Below the pieces are notes generated by a model that saw only the letters and a list, made by a program, of their open reading frames with translations, was not told the DNA's origin and ran no database searches. A stretch of 64,000 nucleotides of DNA from positions 1-64,000 of the forward strand of contig JANRKB010000010.1 in the NCBI GenBank assembly GCA_033763695.1, given 5' to 3'. This document shows positions 16,456 through 25,358 of this stretch, piece after piece. The translations under genes were made by a program, and so were the position numbers. Every line of letters starts with the position of its first letter. The stretch's first letter is position 1. Source of the DNA: JANRKB01 sp033763695 (GTDB taxonomy: Bacteria; Planctomycetota; Phycisphaerae; Phycisphaerales; UBA1924).

Positions 16456-19449
16456 GTGCTCGACCTCGCTGCCATCCCGTTCGGCGTGCGCGTGCAGGAC
16501 GGCTGGTGGCTGCTCCTCGTGCCCCTCATGCTCGTCCCGATCGTGCTGGCGTGGCCGGGCATGGCCCTCATGTCGCCGCTGCGCCGCTGGATGAGCGTCG
16601 CGCTGCGGGTTGCGCTCGCGACCATCATCGCGTTGTCTCTCGCAGGGCTCAATGCAACCCGCGAGTCCGACCGTCTCGCCGTGGTCGCGGTGCTCGACGT
16701 GTCCGACTCGGTTCGCCGGCTTGCGGGCAGCGGCAGCCTCGATCGTTCTGCGACGTTTCTTGATGCCGCCTTGCGCGATCGCCGCCCCGATGACGTGCTT
16801 GGCGTCGTCGCTGCCGGCGCGATTCCCGCCGCAGTGGCCAGCCCGACGGGCACCGGTCTCGGCGGTCGCTCGCTCGACCTTGCCCTCGGCTCGGGCACAA
16901 ACCTCGAGGCGGGCCTTCGACTGGCTCGCGCCATGGTCCCGCCCGACGCCCGCGCGCGAATCGTGCTGGTCTCCGACGGCAACCAGACCGCGGGCGACGT
17001 TCTCGCCGCGGCCCGCGAGATGGCCGGCCAGATCAGCATCGACGTCCTGCCCGTGCGTATCGATGTGACGCGCGAAGCCCGCATCGAAGCAGTCGAAGCC
17101 CCGCAGAACGCCGCGGCAGGCGCCATCGTCAGCGTGCGTGTGCTGCTCTCGACAACCGCTCCCGTCGGCGGCGTGCTGCGCCTGTTCAGCGAGGCAGCCG
17201 CCGGGCTTGATCCCCAGCCCCTCGCCGCCCGCCGTGTCGCGCTCGCGCCCGGACGCACGATCGAGGTCTTCGACGTCACCTTGCCGCCCGGTCGTGTGCA
17301 TCGGTTTCTGGCGAGGCTGGAGCCGGATGCGACGTCAAGCGCGACGGGCGCTCCGCCCGCGGACACCATCGCCGAGAACAACGAAGGCCGCACATTCACG
17401 ATCACGCCGGGCCAAGGGCGCGTGTTGCTCATCGAGGGCCAGGCGCGCCCGACCGATCCACCGTTGCAGCGTGTGCTCAACGACGCCGGTTACAGCGTCG
17501 ATCGCGTCACACCCGCGTCGGCACCCGCCGATGTCGTTGGTGCACAGGCGTACGACCTGGTCATCCTCGACAACGCGCCGGCGGACGCGTTCTCCCCCGC
17601 GGCGATGAACACGCTCGTCTCGCACGTCCGTGATCTCGGCGGGGGGCTTGTGATGCTCGGCGGCCGCGAATCGTTCGGAGCAGGCGGCTACAAGGGCACA
17701 CCCATCGAGCCGCTGCTGCCCGTCAATCTCGACTTGCCTGAGCGATTGGTCGAGCCTGAATCCGCCGTGGTGTTGGTGCTCGACAACTCTGGTTCGATGT
17801 CGCGCAGCGTGATGGGTTCGTCTCGCTCGCAGCAGGCGATCGCCAACGAGGCCGCCGCGGCCGCCGTGCTCTCGCTCGACAAGCGTGATCTTGTCGGGGT
17901 GATCGTTTTCAACTCGTCGTTCGACGTCCTCGTCCCGCTCGCGGCCAACACTGACGCCCGCGCCAGTGCCCAGCGCGTGCTGGCGATCAACAGCGATGGC
18001 GGCACGGACTTGCCGCCCGCACTCCGCGAAGCCGCACGCCAACTTGACGCTGTCAAGGCCAAGTCCAAGTCCATCATCGTGCTTACGGACGGCATCTCGC
18101 TCGGCAAGGAGCAGCTCACGCAACTCAGTACGGAGTTGAAAGAGCGTGAGATCACCGTGTCAGCGATCGCCGTCGGTGACGACGCCGATCGAGCCGGCAT
18201 GAAGGCAATGGCCGACGCCGGCGGCGGCACATTCTTTGACGTGCGCAATCCGATGACGCTGCCGCGCATTCTTGTGCGTGCCGTGCGCGTCGCGCGCAGC
18301 CCGCTCGTGCGTGAGCGTCCGTTTGTGCCGCTGGTCGTTGATCCGCGCTCGCCGCTCGTACAGGGCCTTGACGCGTTTCCGCCGCTCGGCGGTCTCTCGC
18401 TGACACAACCCAAAGTCGGCGCGACGATCAGCAACGTGCTGGCCTCCGACGCCGGTGATCCCGTGCTCGCCGCGTGGTCGTTTGAGCTGGGTCGCGTCGT
18501 CGCGTTCACCAGCGACGCGTCGCGTTGGGCCGAGCGCTGGCTTGATTGGCCCGGCTATCGCACCTTCTGGCTGCAAGTCGCCCGAAGTGCGGTGCGGGCC
18601 CAGACCGCGGCTGCGGTGCGTGCCGAGTTGACGCCCTCGCCGGGCCGCTTGCAGATTCGAGCAACGCTCGATCGTGCCAGTGCGCCCGCGGACTCGGGTG
18701 ACGCCGCCGTCCAGATGCAAGCGACGCTGTACGCCCCCGACGGCACAAGCCGCGTCGTCCCGCTCGCACAAGTCGGGCCGGGGCAGTACGAAGGTTCCGC
18801 CGACGCCCGCGACAACGGCACATACTTCGCGATCGTTCGTCCCACCATCAGCGGGCGTGCCATCGCGCCGTCGCTCGCGGGCGCAACGCTCGCCGGTGAC
18901 GACGAGTTCAAGCGGCTTTCGACCAACACGGAGTTGCTCCAGTCGATCGCGACGACCACCGGTGGACGCGTGCTCGGCCCGGACGACGCTGCAAAGCTCT
19001 TTGATCGCGGTGGCGTCCCGCCGCGTCGCGCGAGCATCCCGCTCTGGCCGACACTTCTGCCGTGGATCGTCGTGCTCACGCTCGCCGATATCTCGTGCCG
19101 GCGCATCGCATGGGACCGCTGGCTCCGCCGCGAACGCCAAGCGCGAGCGGCACAACCCGGCACCGCGGCCACGCTCGAACGGCTTCGCGAGTCGCAACCG
19201 GTTGGGCCTGTTGAGTCAATCACGCTCGGAACCGCGGAAGCCCGCGAACTGGTCCAGGCGGCACGTGATCGCCGGCGTGCCCAGCGGTTGCAAGGCATCG
19301 TCGCCGATCGCGACCAGTCGCCTCTGCACGCAAGCGCCGACCATGTGGTGCCTCCGTCAGGACGCGACAACGCCGCGGCAGAGACGCCCGCAGGCGCCGA
19401 CCTGCTTCGAGCTAAACGTCGTGCTCGCGAGAAGTACGAAGACGACTGA
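16456..19449 (+). CDS. large membrane protein with two VWA domains and a glutamine-amidotransferase-like domain
   Basis: Protein of 997 residues. Two hydrophobic segments lie within residues 17-65. A first von Willebrand A-type domain starts at about 75 with MIDAS residues Asp81-x-Ser83-x-Ser85 (VLDVSDSVR). A class-I glutamine-amidotransferase-like Rossmann segment (RVLLIEG, YDLVILDNAP, GGGLVMLGGRESFGAGGY) spans about 310-420. A second VWA domain has Asp443-x-Ser445-x-Ser447 (VLVLDNSGSMS). Another membrane segment lies near 860, followed by a basic cytoplasmic tail. The family resembles the BatA/CoxE-like membrane VWA proteins found with MoxR operons, but no MoxR is present here. I infer a periplasmic, metal-dependent binding role. 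Start GTG follows a TACGGT box. Confidence 0.8.
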   Translation: MLDLAAIPFGVRVQDGWWLLLVPLMLVPIVLAWPGMALMSPLRRWMSVALRVALATIIALSLAGLNATRESDRLAVVAVLDVSDSVRRLAGSGSLDRSATFLDAALRDRRPDDVLGVVAAGAIPAAVASPTGTGLGGRSLDLALGSGTNLEAGLRLARAMVPPDARARIVLVSDGNQTAGDVLAAAREMAGQISIDVLPVRIDVTREARIEAVEAPQNAAAGAIVSVRVLLSTTAPVGGVLRLFSEAAAGLDPQPLAARRVALAPGRTIEVFDVTLPPGRVHRFLARLEPDATSSATGAPPADTIAENNEGRTFTITPGQGRVLLIEGQARPTDPPLQRVLNDAGYSVDRVTPASAPADVVGAQAYDLVILDNAPADAFSPAAMNTLVSHVRDLGGGLVMLGGRESFGAGGYKGTPIEPLLPVNLDLPERLVEPESAVVLVLDNSGSMSRSVMGSSRSQQAIANEAAAAAVLSLDKRDLVGVIVFNSSFDVLVPLAANTDARASAQRVLAINSDGGTDLPPALREAARQLDAVKAKSKSIIVLTDGISLGKEQLTQLSTELKEREITVSAIAVGDDADRAGMKAMADAGGGTFFDVRNPMTLPRILVRAVRVARSPLVRERPFVPLVVDPRSPLVQGLDAFPPLGGLSLTQPKVGATISNVLASDAGDPVLAAWSFELGRVVAFTSDASRWAERWLDWPGYRTFWLQVARSAVRAQTAAAVRAELTPSPGRLQIRATLDRASAPADSGDAAVQMQATLYAPDGTSRVVPLAQVGPGQYEGSADARDNGTYFAIVRPTISGRAIAPSLAGATLAGDDEFKRLSTNTELLQSIATTTGGRVLGPDDAAKLFDRGGVPPRRASIPLWPTLLPWIVVLTLADISCRRIAWDRWLRRERQARAAQPGTAATLERLRESQPVGPVESITLGTAEARELVQAARDRRRAQRLQGIVADRDQSPLHASADHVVPPSGRDNAAAETPAGADLLRAKRRAREKYEDD

Positions 19450-19503
19450 CCAACGACGGACCAGATCGCGTTTCCGAATCGCATCCCGACACCACGCCTG
19501 ACC

Positions 19504-20256
19504 ATGAACACGCTGACTTGTCACTTCTTGCCAGACCACGTCGATCGCACCGCGCTCCACGGCGTGGTGGTCGTCATTGATCAACTACGTGCATCATCGA
19601 CGATCGTCGCCGCCCTCGCCGCCGGTGCGTCAGGCGTCGTCCCATGCCTGACTCCCGACGACGCGCGGGCAGCTCGCACGCGGCTTGGCGGCGCGACGCT
19701 GCTCGGTGGCGAACGTCACGGCACGCTCATCGACGGCTTCGATCTCGCCAACTCGCCGAGCGAGTACACGCCCGAGCGCGTTGGTGAGCGCGTCATTGCG
19801 TTCACGACCACCAACGGCACGCGTGCGCTGCTGCACGCCAGCAATGCCGCGTGCGTCCTGATCGGCTGCCTAAACAATCGCGCGGCGGTCGCCTCTGCGG
19901 CTCTGGCGATCGCCGCCCAGCGCACCCTCCCGATTCATCTGCTCTGTGCCGGCACCGGCGGCGTGGTGTGTCTTGATGACGCCCTGGCCGCCGGCGCAAT
20001 CGCGCACGCGATCCGCGCAACGGACACGAGCCGACCGTGCGACGACATCTCGATGCTCGTTCATCACGCGTTCCTGCACGCACACCAGCGCGATCTGCTC
20101 GCCGCGATGCAGGCGTCACTCGGTGGCTCAAACCTCGTCGCGATCGGGCTTGCGGCCGACGTTGCCTCCTGTACTCGGGTTGATGTCACGCCGGTCGTCC
20201 CGATCCTTGATCGCGCGACTGGAATGTTGACCCGCTGGCACGGTGCGTCGACCTGA
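19504..20256 (+). CDS. comB: 2-phosphosulfolactate phosphatase
   Basis: ComB removes the phosphate from 2-phosphosulfolactate, giving sulfolactate; in methanogens this is a step to coenzyme M. The 250-residue protein has VVVIDQLRASSTIVAALAAGA, the GFDLANSPSEY motif, FTTTNGTRALLHA and CAGTGGVVCLDDALAAGAI, all ComB signatures. No sulfolactate, coenzyme M or sulfonate gene lies nearby, so its pathway here is unknown. It converges with dps, with 1 bp between stops, and follows the VWA gene by 54 bp. Confidence 0.88.
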   Translation: MNTLTCHFLPDHVDRTALHGVVVVIDQLRASSTIVAALAAGASGVVPCLTPDDARAARTRLGGATLLGGERHGTLIDGFDLANSPSEYTPERVGERVIAFTTTNGTRALLHASNAACVLIGCLNNRAAVASAALAIAAQRTLPIHLLCAGTGGVVCLDDALAAGAIAHAIRATDTSRPCDDISMLVHHAFLHAHQRDLLAAMQASLGGSNLVAIGLAADVASCTRVDVTPVVPILDRATGMLTRWHGAST

Positions 20257-20257
20257 T

Positions 20258-20725
20258 TCAGTCGGCGTGCGAACTCACCATCCACACCGACTTGTCGAGA
20301 TCGCGCGAGATCTGCGTGAACAGATCCGCCGTGCCTGCATCGCCGTATTCTTCGGCCAAGGCGATCGCGGCCCGCACGTGCGTCGCCAGGGCGCTCAGTG
20401 ATGCCCCGAGCGTGCGCACATGCTCGCTCCACGTCAGCGTGCCCGTCGGATATCTGGGCAGACGGGTGCGAGTGACGACGCCCGCGATCGTTCCATCCGG
20501 CGCGGCGCCAAGTTGCACGACACGCTCCGCCAGTTCGTCGGCGTGCTCTTGGGCCTGCTCCGCGACGGTGTCAAACAGCTCGTGCAGCCCGACGAAGTTC
20601 GGTCCTCGGACGATCCAGTGGGCCTGCTTTGCCTGCTGCGACAGATCGATCGTGTCTGCCAGCAACTGGTTGAGCAGCGTTGCAACGGACGTGCGGGCTT
20701 CCGCGGGCAGGTTGATCGGAATCAT
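20258..20725 (-). CDS. dps: Dps-family ferritin-like protein
   Basis: Dps proteins form dodecamers that oxidise and store iron and shield DNA. The 155-residue protein has the ferroxidase-site pattern KQAHWIVRGPNFVGLHELFD followed by EHADELAERVVQLG, giving the expected His, Asp and Glu ligands at the subunit interface. Length is normal. No long basic N-terminal tail is present, so DNA binding by a tail is not expected. The ATG at 20725 has GGAG about 7 nt upstream on its strand. It converges on comB. Confidence 0.88.
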   Translation of the reverse strand: MIPINLPAEARTSVATLLNQLLADTIDLSQQAKQAHWIVRGPNFVGLHELFDTVAEQAQEHADELAERVVQLGAAPDGTIAGVVTRTRLPRYPTGTLTWSEHVRTLGASLSALATHVRAAIALAEEYGDAGTADLFTQISRDLDKSVWMVSSHAD

Positions 20726-20842
20726 TGACGTGCTCCGGTGGTTCTCGTCTCAGCATGCGGCAGGCCAACGCGATTCGCCGCAGCGCAGTTGTCGATCTCC
20801 ACAGCCTTTGATGCTCGGCCCGCGATGGCGTGACACACTCCT

Positions 20843-20848
20843 TACACT
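20843..20848 (+). promoter_or_regulatory. -10-like box, probably leaderless
   Basis: TACACT lies 6 nt before the GTG at 20855. Confidence 0.5.
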
Positions 20849-20854
20849 GCCTGC

Positions 20855-22132
20855 GTGAGCCGCGAAGCGCCATCTCCAGGCAACGCCGTCGCCCTGCGTG
20901 AGCTGGGCGTGCGTGTCATTCAGACGCTTCGCCAGCGGAACTTCATCGCGTACTTCGCGGGCGGGTGCGTCCGCGACGAACTGCTTGGCATCACGCCCAC
21001 CGACTACGACGTCGCGACGGACGCAACGCCCGACACACTTCGCGACATCTTTCCGCGGACCAGTGAAGTGGGGGCCTCCTTTGGCGTTGTGCTTGTCCGC
21101 GAGCATCGCCTGAGTATCGAGGTCGCAACCTTCCGCTCCGATGGGCCGTATTCCGATCGGCGTCGTCCCGACCACATCCGTTTCAGCGATCCCAAGTCCG
21201 ACGCGCTGCGCCGCGATTTCACGATCAATGCGATGTTCTTGGATCCGCTCGCTGATTCAAGCGACGCGCTCATCGACTACGTGGGTGGCCGCGCCGATCT
21301 TGAATCCCGCGTGGTGCGTGCCGTCGGCGACGCGGATGCACGATTGCGCGAAGATCATCTGCGTGCACTGCGTGCCGTGCGGTTCGCGGCCCGCCTCGGC
21401 TTTGCGATCGAACCGGGCACTGCCGCGGCGATCACGCGTCACGCCGCAGAACTCTCGGGCGTCAGTCGTGAGCGGATCGGCGATGAGCTTCGCCGCATGC
21501 TCTCGCATCCGAGCCGCGCCGACGCGTGTCGTCTCCTCAACGATCTGCGCCTCGACGCAGCCGCCCTCGATGAGCCGTGGCGTCGCATCGCGCCGACGGT
21601 CGTCGGTCAGCTCCCCGCAGACGCAGGGGCCATGCTGACGTTGGCCGCGTGGATGCTTGATCGGATCAGTTCTGGTGACGAGGTGACGTCCATCACGCCG
21701 ACGCGCATGCATGACGCGGTCCAAGCCGCCCGTCGCGCCCGCCGCGAGCTCTGCCTGAGCAACGAGGAGTCCGCCGAACTCGTGGGCGTGCTTGAGAACA
21801 CGCGCCTCGCGCTCGTGGAGTGGGGGACCGCGGGCGTCGCCGCCCGCAAGCGCCTCGCCGCGCGGCGGTACTTTGCCGACTCCATCATCCTGCTTTCGAT
21901 CGTCCATCCCGCACTCGCCCTGGCCGTCCGCACCGACATCGACGCACTCGAAGCCGATGGCGTCGGCCTTCAACCGCCTCCCTTGGTTTCGGGTGATGAT
22001 CTGATCGCGGCAGGGTGGGTACCGGATCCCCAGTTCAAGGGGGTGCTCGATTCTGTCTACGACGCCCAGTTGGAGGGCCAGATTCGCACGAAAGTGGAAG
22101 CCCTGGAACTTGCCCAAAGTCTGCGCGTCTAA
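20855..22132 (+). CDS. CCA tRNA nucleotidyltransferase / poly(A) polymerase family protein
   Basis: Class II nucleotidyltransferase of 425 residues, adding CCA (or A) to RNA 3' ends. The head domain has AGGCVRDELLGITPTDYDVATDA, in which the DxD pair binds metal, and RRDFTINAMFLDPL; the neck has EDHLRALRAVRFAARLGF. It lacks an HD domain. CCA-adding and poly(A)-adding members are hard to separate by eye, so no gene symbol is given. GTG 20855 was chosen for the TACACT box at 20843-20848. The body domain after residue 230 is less conserved. Confidence 0.9.
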   Translation: MSREAPSPGNAVALRELGVRVIQTLRQRNFIAYFAGGCVRDELLGITPTDYDVATDATPDTLRDIFPRTSEVGASFGVVLVREHRLSIEVATFRSDGPYSDRRRPDHIRFSDPKSDALRRDFTINAMFLDPLADSSDALIDYVGGRADLESRVVRAVGDADARLREDHLRALRAVRFAARLGFAIEPGTAAAITRHAAELSGVSRERIGDELRRMLSHPSRADACRLLNDLRLDAAALDEPWRRIAPTVVGQLPADAGAMLTLAAWMLDRISSGDEVTSITPTRMHDAVQAARRARRELCLSNEESAELVGVLENTRLALVEWGTAGVAARKRLAARRYFADSIILLSIVHPALALAVRTDIDALEADGVGLQPPPLVSGDDLIAAGWVPDPQFKGVLDSVYDAQLEGQIRTKVEALELAQSLRV

Positions 22133-22144
22133 CTCCAATGCCGT

Positions 22145-22150
22145 TACACT
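22145..22150 (+). promoter_or_regulatory. -10-like box of the 22319 gene (leadered)
   Basis: TACACT lies 168 bp upstream of the ATG at 22319, giving a long leader in contrast to the leaderless genes. Confidence 0.35.
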
Positions 22151-22318
22151 GTCTGCGAACCTGCGGGGCGGATTGCCGCGTATGGGGTTTGCAGGGCGAC
22201 GCCCCGGTCGGGGACGCGATCGGCGCTTCCCACGAGTTTGTCGGCGTTGTGTCTTTGGCGACGCACCCCGGGGGGGTGTGTCGGTTGGCGAGAAGAACCG
22301 TTCCTCGGGAAGTGCATC

Positions 22319-23827
22319 ATGCGAACGTTTGGAACTTCGGGCAAGGCGGCCACCATTGGGCAGCGGCTTCTTGCGTGTGTCGGGGCTGCCGTGCTCGGCG
22401 CGATCACGTTGCTCCCGGCGACCAGGGCGTCCGCCAAGCCGTTCGTGGTTCAGCCCCAGCTCCGTCAGGCGTCGGACTCCGGCGCCGCGGCCAAGCCGGC
22501 TGAGAAGGCCCCGACGCAGGACACGATCATCTTCAAGAATCAGCGCGTGCTCACCGGCACGATCGTGTCTGAGACCGCGGACGTCATCGTCTTCAAGGGT
22601 AAGGTCAACGGCATCGACCTGAACACCGAATACAAGAAGTCTGAAATCCTCGAGATCAAGCGCGGCGTCAAGGTCAACGTGCCCACAGCCGCGCCGAGCA
22701 AGAACGCGACCCCGACCGAGCCGGTGAAGGCCGAAGAGCCGACGATCGGCGCGGATCCGTCGAAGAAGCGCGTCTACTTCGTTGATCTCGTCGGCGTTTT
22801 TGGCGAAGAGATCTCCGAGCAGCCGCTGCGCAGCATTATCAAGGACGCCGTCAAGTCCAAGGCCGACGTCATCGTCTTCAAGATGAACAACGATTGGAAG
22901 CGCCGTGACGGCCTGGGCAGCAAGCTCCCCAACGACGCAGCCCGCTTCGACTTGCTCTTCCGCGCCGAGAAGATGATGCCCATCTTCCGCGACGAAGTGC
23001 CTCTGCTTGAGAATCCTCCCCGCATCGTCTTCTGGGTTGACCAGGCGATGGGCGGCGCGGCGTTCATGCCGCTGATGGCCAAGGACATCTTCTTCACCAG
23101 CCAAGGCCGCATGGGCGGTGTCGGTGACCTCGGCGAGATCTTCGAAGGTACGGGCGACGAAGTCGTCCGCCAGAAGCAGCGTTCGCTCCGTCTTGGTCAC
23201 GCCAAGGGCGTCGCCAACCTCGGCGGGTACGACCCTCGCATCGTCGAGGCGATGTGCATCAAAGACTTTGTGCTCAGTGTTTCCTTCGAGGAAGGCAAGC
23301 CCAAGTTCTATGAGCGCATGCCCGAGAACCCCGGCGAAGTGCTGTTGACCGACGACGGCAAGGGCATCAACGTCGATGACCTCCGTTCGCGTGCTGCGAA
23401 CGAAGGCAACGACGTGCTCACCCTCAACGCCAAGATCGCGCGTGATATCGGCCTCTCCAAGGGCACGGCCGACACCAAGGAGGAACTGCTCTTCCAGCTC
23501 GGTCTTGATCGCGTCGCGGATGTGATCCCCGACAGCCAGGGCCAGCGCATCATGAAGGGCTTTGCCGACACCCTCTACAACCAGCAGCGGCGCATCATCA
23601 ACAACTTCCGCAAGTGGGGCGAGATCCAGGTGCAGGGCTCGTACGACGAACGTACCGCTGCCCGCAACAAGCAGCTCCAGATCGTGCGTGACATGATCAG
23701 CATCTTCAAGCAGTATGGCGAGGCGCTTAGCCAGCTCTGGCTCTTTGAGAACGAGGTCCCTGAGCAAGAGTTCTGGGAAGGGCTCGAGTCACAGATCAAG
23801 CGTCAGCAACTCGCCGACAAGAAGTAA
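22319..23827 (+). CDS. exported ClpP-fold (crotonase/S49-like) protein, nucleophile missing
   Basis: Protein of 502 residues with a signal peptide (ACVGAAVLGAITLLPATRASA). A small beta domain (TIIFKNQRVLTGTIVSETADVIVFKGK) precedes a ClpP/crotonase-type fold. Compared with the downstream paralogue, where the active-site loop reads KSAISAAAMSAH, this one reads DQAMGGAAFMPL, so the Ser position is Gly and the protein is probably not a peptidase. Helical C-terminal region of about 170 residues. ATG 22319 has GGAAG upstream. It lies 69 bp before the paralogue, so the two may form a complex of an active and an inactive subunit. Function unknown. Confidence 0.75.
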   Translation: MRTFGTSGKAATIGQRLLACVGAAVLGAITLLPATRASAKPFVVQPQLRQASDSGAAAKPAEKAPTQDTIIFKNQRVLTGTIVSETADVIVFKGKVNGIDLNTEYKKSEILEIKRGVKVNVPTAAPSKNATPTEPVKAEEPTIGADPSKKRVYFVDLVGVFGEEISEQPLRSIIKDAVKSKADVIVFKMNNDWKRRDGLGSKLPNDAARFDLLFRAEKMMPIFRDEVPLLENPPRIVFWVDQAMGGAAFMPLMAKDIFFTSQGRMGGVGDLGEIFEGTGDEVVRQKQRSLRLGHAKGVANLGGYDPRIVEAMCIKDFVLSVSFEEGKPKFYERMPENPGEVLLTDDGKGINVDDLRSRAANEGNDVLTLNAKIARDIGLSKGTADTKEELLFQLGLDRVADVIPDSQGQRIMKGFADTLYNQQRRIINNFRKWGEIQVQGSYDERTAARNKQLQIVRDMISIFKQYGEALSQLWLFENEVPEQEFWEGLESQIKRQQLADKK

Positions 23828-23896
23828 CGGACACAGTGGATCGTCTCGGGCCGCCTGCGCCACGCGGGCGTCGTCTCTGACACACACGAGGGAACC

Positions 23897-25252
23897 ATGT
23901 TGAATCTGAAGAACGTCATCCGATCGACCGCCGCCGCCCTGGCACTGGGTGCGGCGATCCTGTTCGCACCGGCCCACGCGTACGCGGGTGACGCGACGCT
24001 CAAGCTCAAGGACGGCCGCACGCTCGTCGGCGAAATCGTCAAGCAGGAAGAGGGCTACGTCTGGATCAAGTACAAGATCGGCGATCTTGTCAAGACCGAG
24101 ATGTTCGGCCCGTCCGAGATCGACAAGCTCACCAAGGATGAGGCAGTCGCCAAGCCCGCAGCAGCCGACCCCTCAAAGCCCGCCGATGGCGACAAGCCCG
24201 CTGACGCGGCCGCCGCTGCTGGTGCCGCCGCTGCTTCAGACGAGGATGCGCCGAAATTTGTCCGTCGCCCCGGTGTTCCCCGCGCCGCGGTGCTCACGCT
24301 GGGTGAGGGCGGCGACAAGGACATGGTGGGTGAGTACATGACCGCCCACGCACTTCGCGAGGCGATTCCCAAGCTGCAGGCCGAAGGCGTTGACATCGTT
24401 GTCTTTACGATCAACTCGGGCGGCGGCTACGGCTTTGAAGTGCCGCGCATCTCCGACGTCATTCACAACGAGTACAAGAAGAAGTTCCGCACGGTCGCGT
24501 GGATCAAGAGCGCGATCTCGGCCGCGGCCATGTCTGCCCACTGCATGGATGAGATCTACTTCATGCCCGAGGGCAACTACGGTGCATGTACGGGATGGTT
24601 TGGTTCGCTGATCGCGGTGAAGGGCCGCGAACTCGAAGAGAGCCTCCTGCTCATGGAGAGCATCAGCGCCCGCGGCAACCACGATCCCAAGATCATGCGC
24701 TCGATGCAGATCATGGAGCCGCTCTCGGCGACCATCGACAACAACGGCGATGTGACGTGGTTCCAGGACGAGACCAGCGGCCAAGAAGTTGTGAACCGCA
24801 AGGGCAAGATCCTCACGTTTGACGCTCCCACGGCGCAGCGCTTCAAGTTCTCCAAGGGCACGGCCGCAAACATCGACGAACTCGGCAAGGCGATGGGTTT
24901 CACCGAGGTGGACTGGGTCGGTGTCAAGAAGCCCGGCAAGCCCTATCCGGTGAGCAAGGCCGAAGAGATGCAGATTGCCTTCCGCAATCAGGTCTTTGAG
25001 GACAGCCGTAAGACCCGCCAGTACTTCACCGATCTCAACGCCGACTTCGCGGCCGCCAATGCCGAGCAGGATCGTCAGGCCCGCGGCAAGTTCGTCAACC
25101 GCTGCTGGGAGTCGCTCAACAAGATCAAGCGGATGTGCAAGAACAATCCCAACTTCATGCTCACCGTCATTGGCGTCGAGGATGAACGCGGATTCCGCGA
25201 GTGGTACGAGAAAATCGAGTACGACCTTCGTCGCCTGATGTCGGGCCGCTGA
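23897..25252 (+). CDS. exported ClpP-fold serine-peptidase-like protein
   Basis: Protein of 451 residues with a signal peptide ending APAHAYAG. It has a small SH3-like beta domain (LKLKDGRTLVGEIVKQEEGYVWIKYK), an Ala/Lys-rich linker, then a ClpP-like fold resembling the NfeD/SppA class: VDIVVFTINSGGGYGFEVP, AWIKSAISAAAMSAHCMDEIYFMPEG, with a Ser in the loop where NfeD-type peptidases carry the nucleophile. A basic residue downstream (around VKGRELEES) could be the general base, but I cannot assign it. Start ATG 23897 is preceded by GAGGG. It is followed by a strong terminator. I infer a periplasmic peptidase; substrate unknown. Confidence 0.72.
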   Translation: MLNLKNVIRSTAAALALGAAILFAPAHAYAGDATLKLKDGRTLVGEIVKQEEGYVWIKYKIGDLVKTEMFGPSEIDKLTKDEAVAKPAAADPSKPADGDKPADAAAAAGAAAASDEDAPKFVRRPGVPRAAVLTLGEGGDKDMVGEYMTAHALREAIPKLQAEGVDIVVFTINSGGGYGFEVPRISDVIHNEYKKKFRTVAWIKSAISAAAMSAHCMDEIYFMPEGNYGACTGWFGSLIAVKGRELEESLLLMESISARGNHDPKIMRSMQIMEPLSATIDNNGDVTWFQDETSGQEVVNRKGKILTFDAPTAQRFKFSKGTAANIDELGKAMGFTEVDWVGVKKPGKPYPVSKAEEMQIAFRNQVFEDSRKTRQYFTDLNADFAAANAEQDRQARGKFVNRCWESLNKIKRMCKNNPNFMLTVIGVEDERGFREWYEKIEYDLRRLMSGR

Positions 25253-25279
25253 GTGATCGGATTCCATCTTTGCCCGTTC

Positions 25280-25312
25280 ATCGCCCCGTCACTCTGGCGG
25301 GGCGATTTCTTT
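25280..25312 (+). terminator. terminator of the ClpP-fold gene pair
   Basis: ATCGCCCCG (25280-25288) pairs with CGGGGCGAT (25298-25306), followed by TTCTTT. A strong intrinsic terminator 28 bp after the stop. Confidence 0.8.
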
Positions 25313-25346
25313 GGCGGCGTTCCACTGGTCTTCGGCGCGGGCTGCC

Positions 25347-25352
25347 TATAAA
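25347..25352 (+). promoter_or_regulatory. -10-like box, probably leaderless
   Basis: TATAAA lies 6 nt before the ATG at 25359. Confidence 0.45.
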
Positions 25353-25358
25353 CCGCCC

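Noticed and set aside
21257..23767. A reverse-strand open frame of 836 codons
   Set aside because: It is antisense to the CCA-transferase and the ClpP-fold gene and has no family motif; high GC makes such shadows long.
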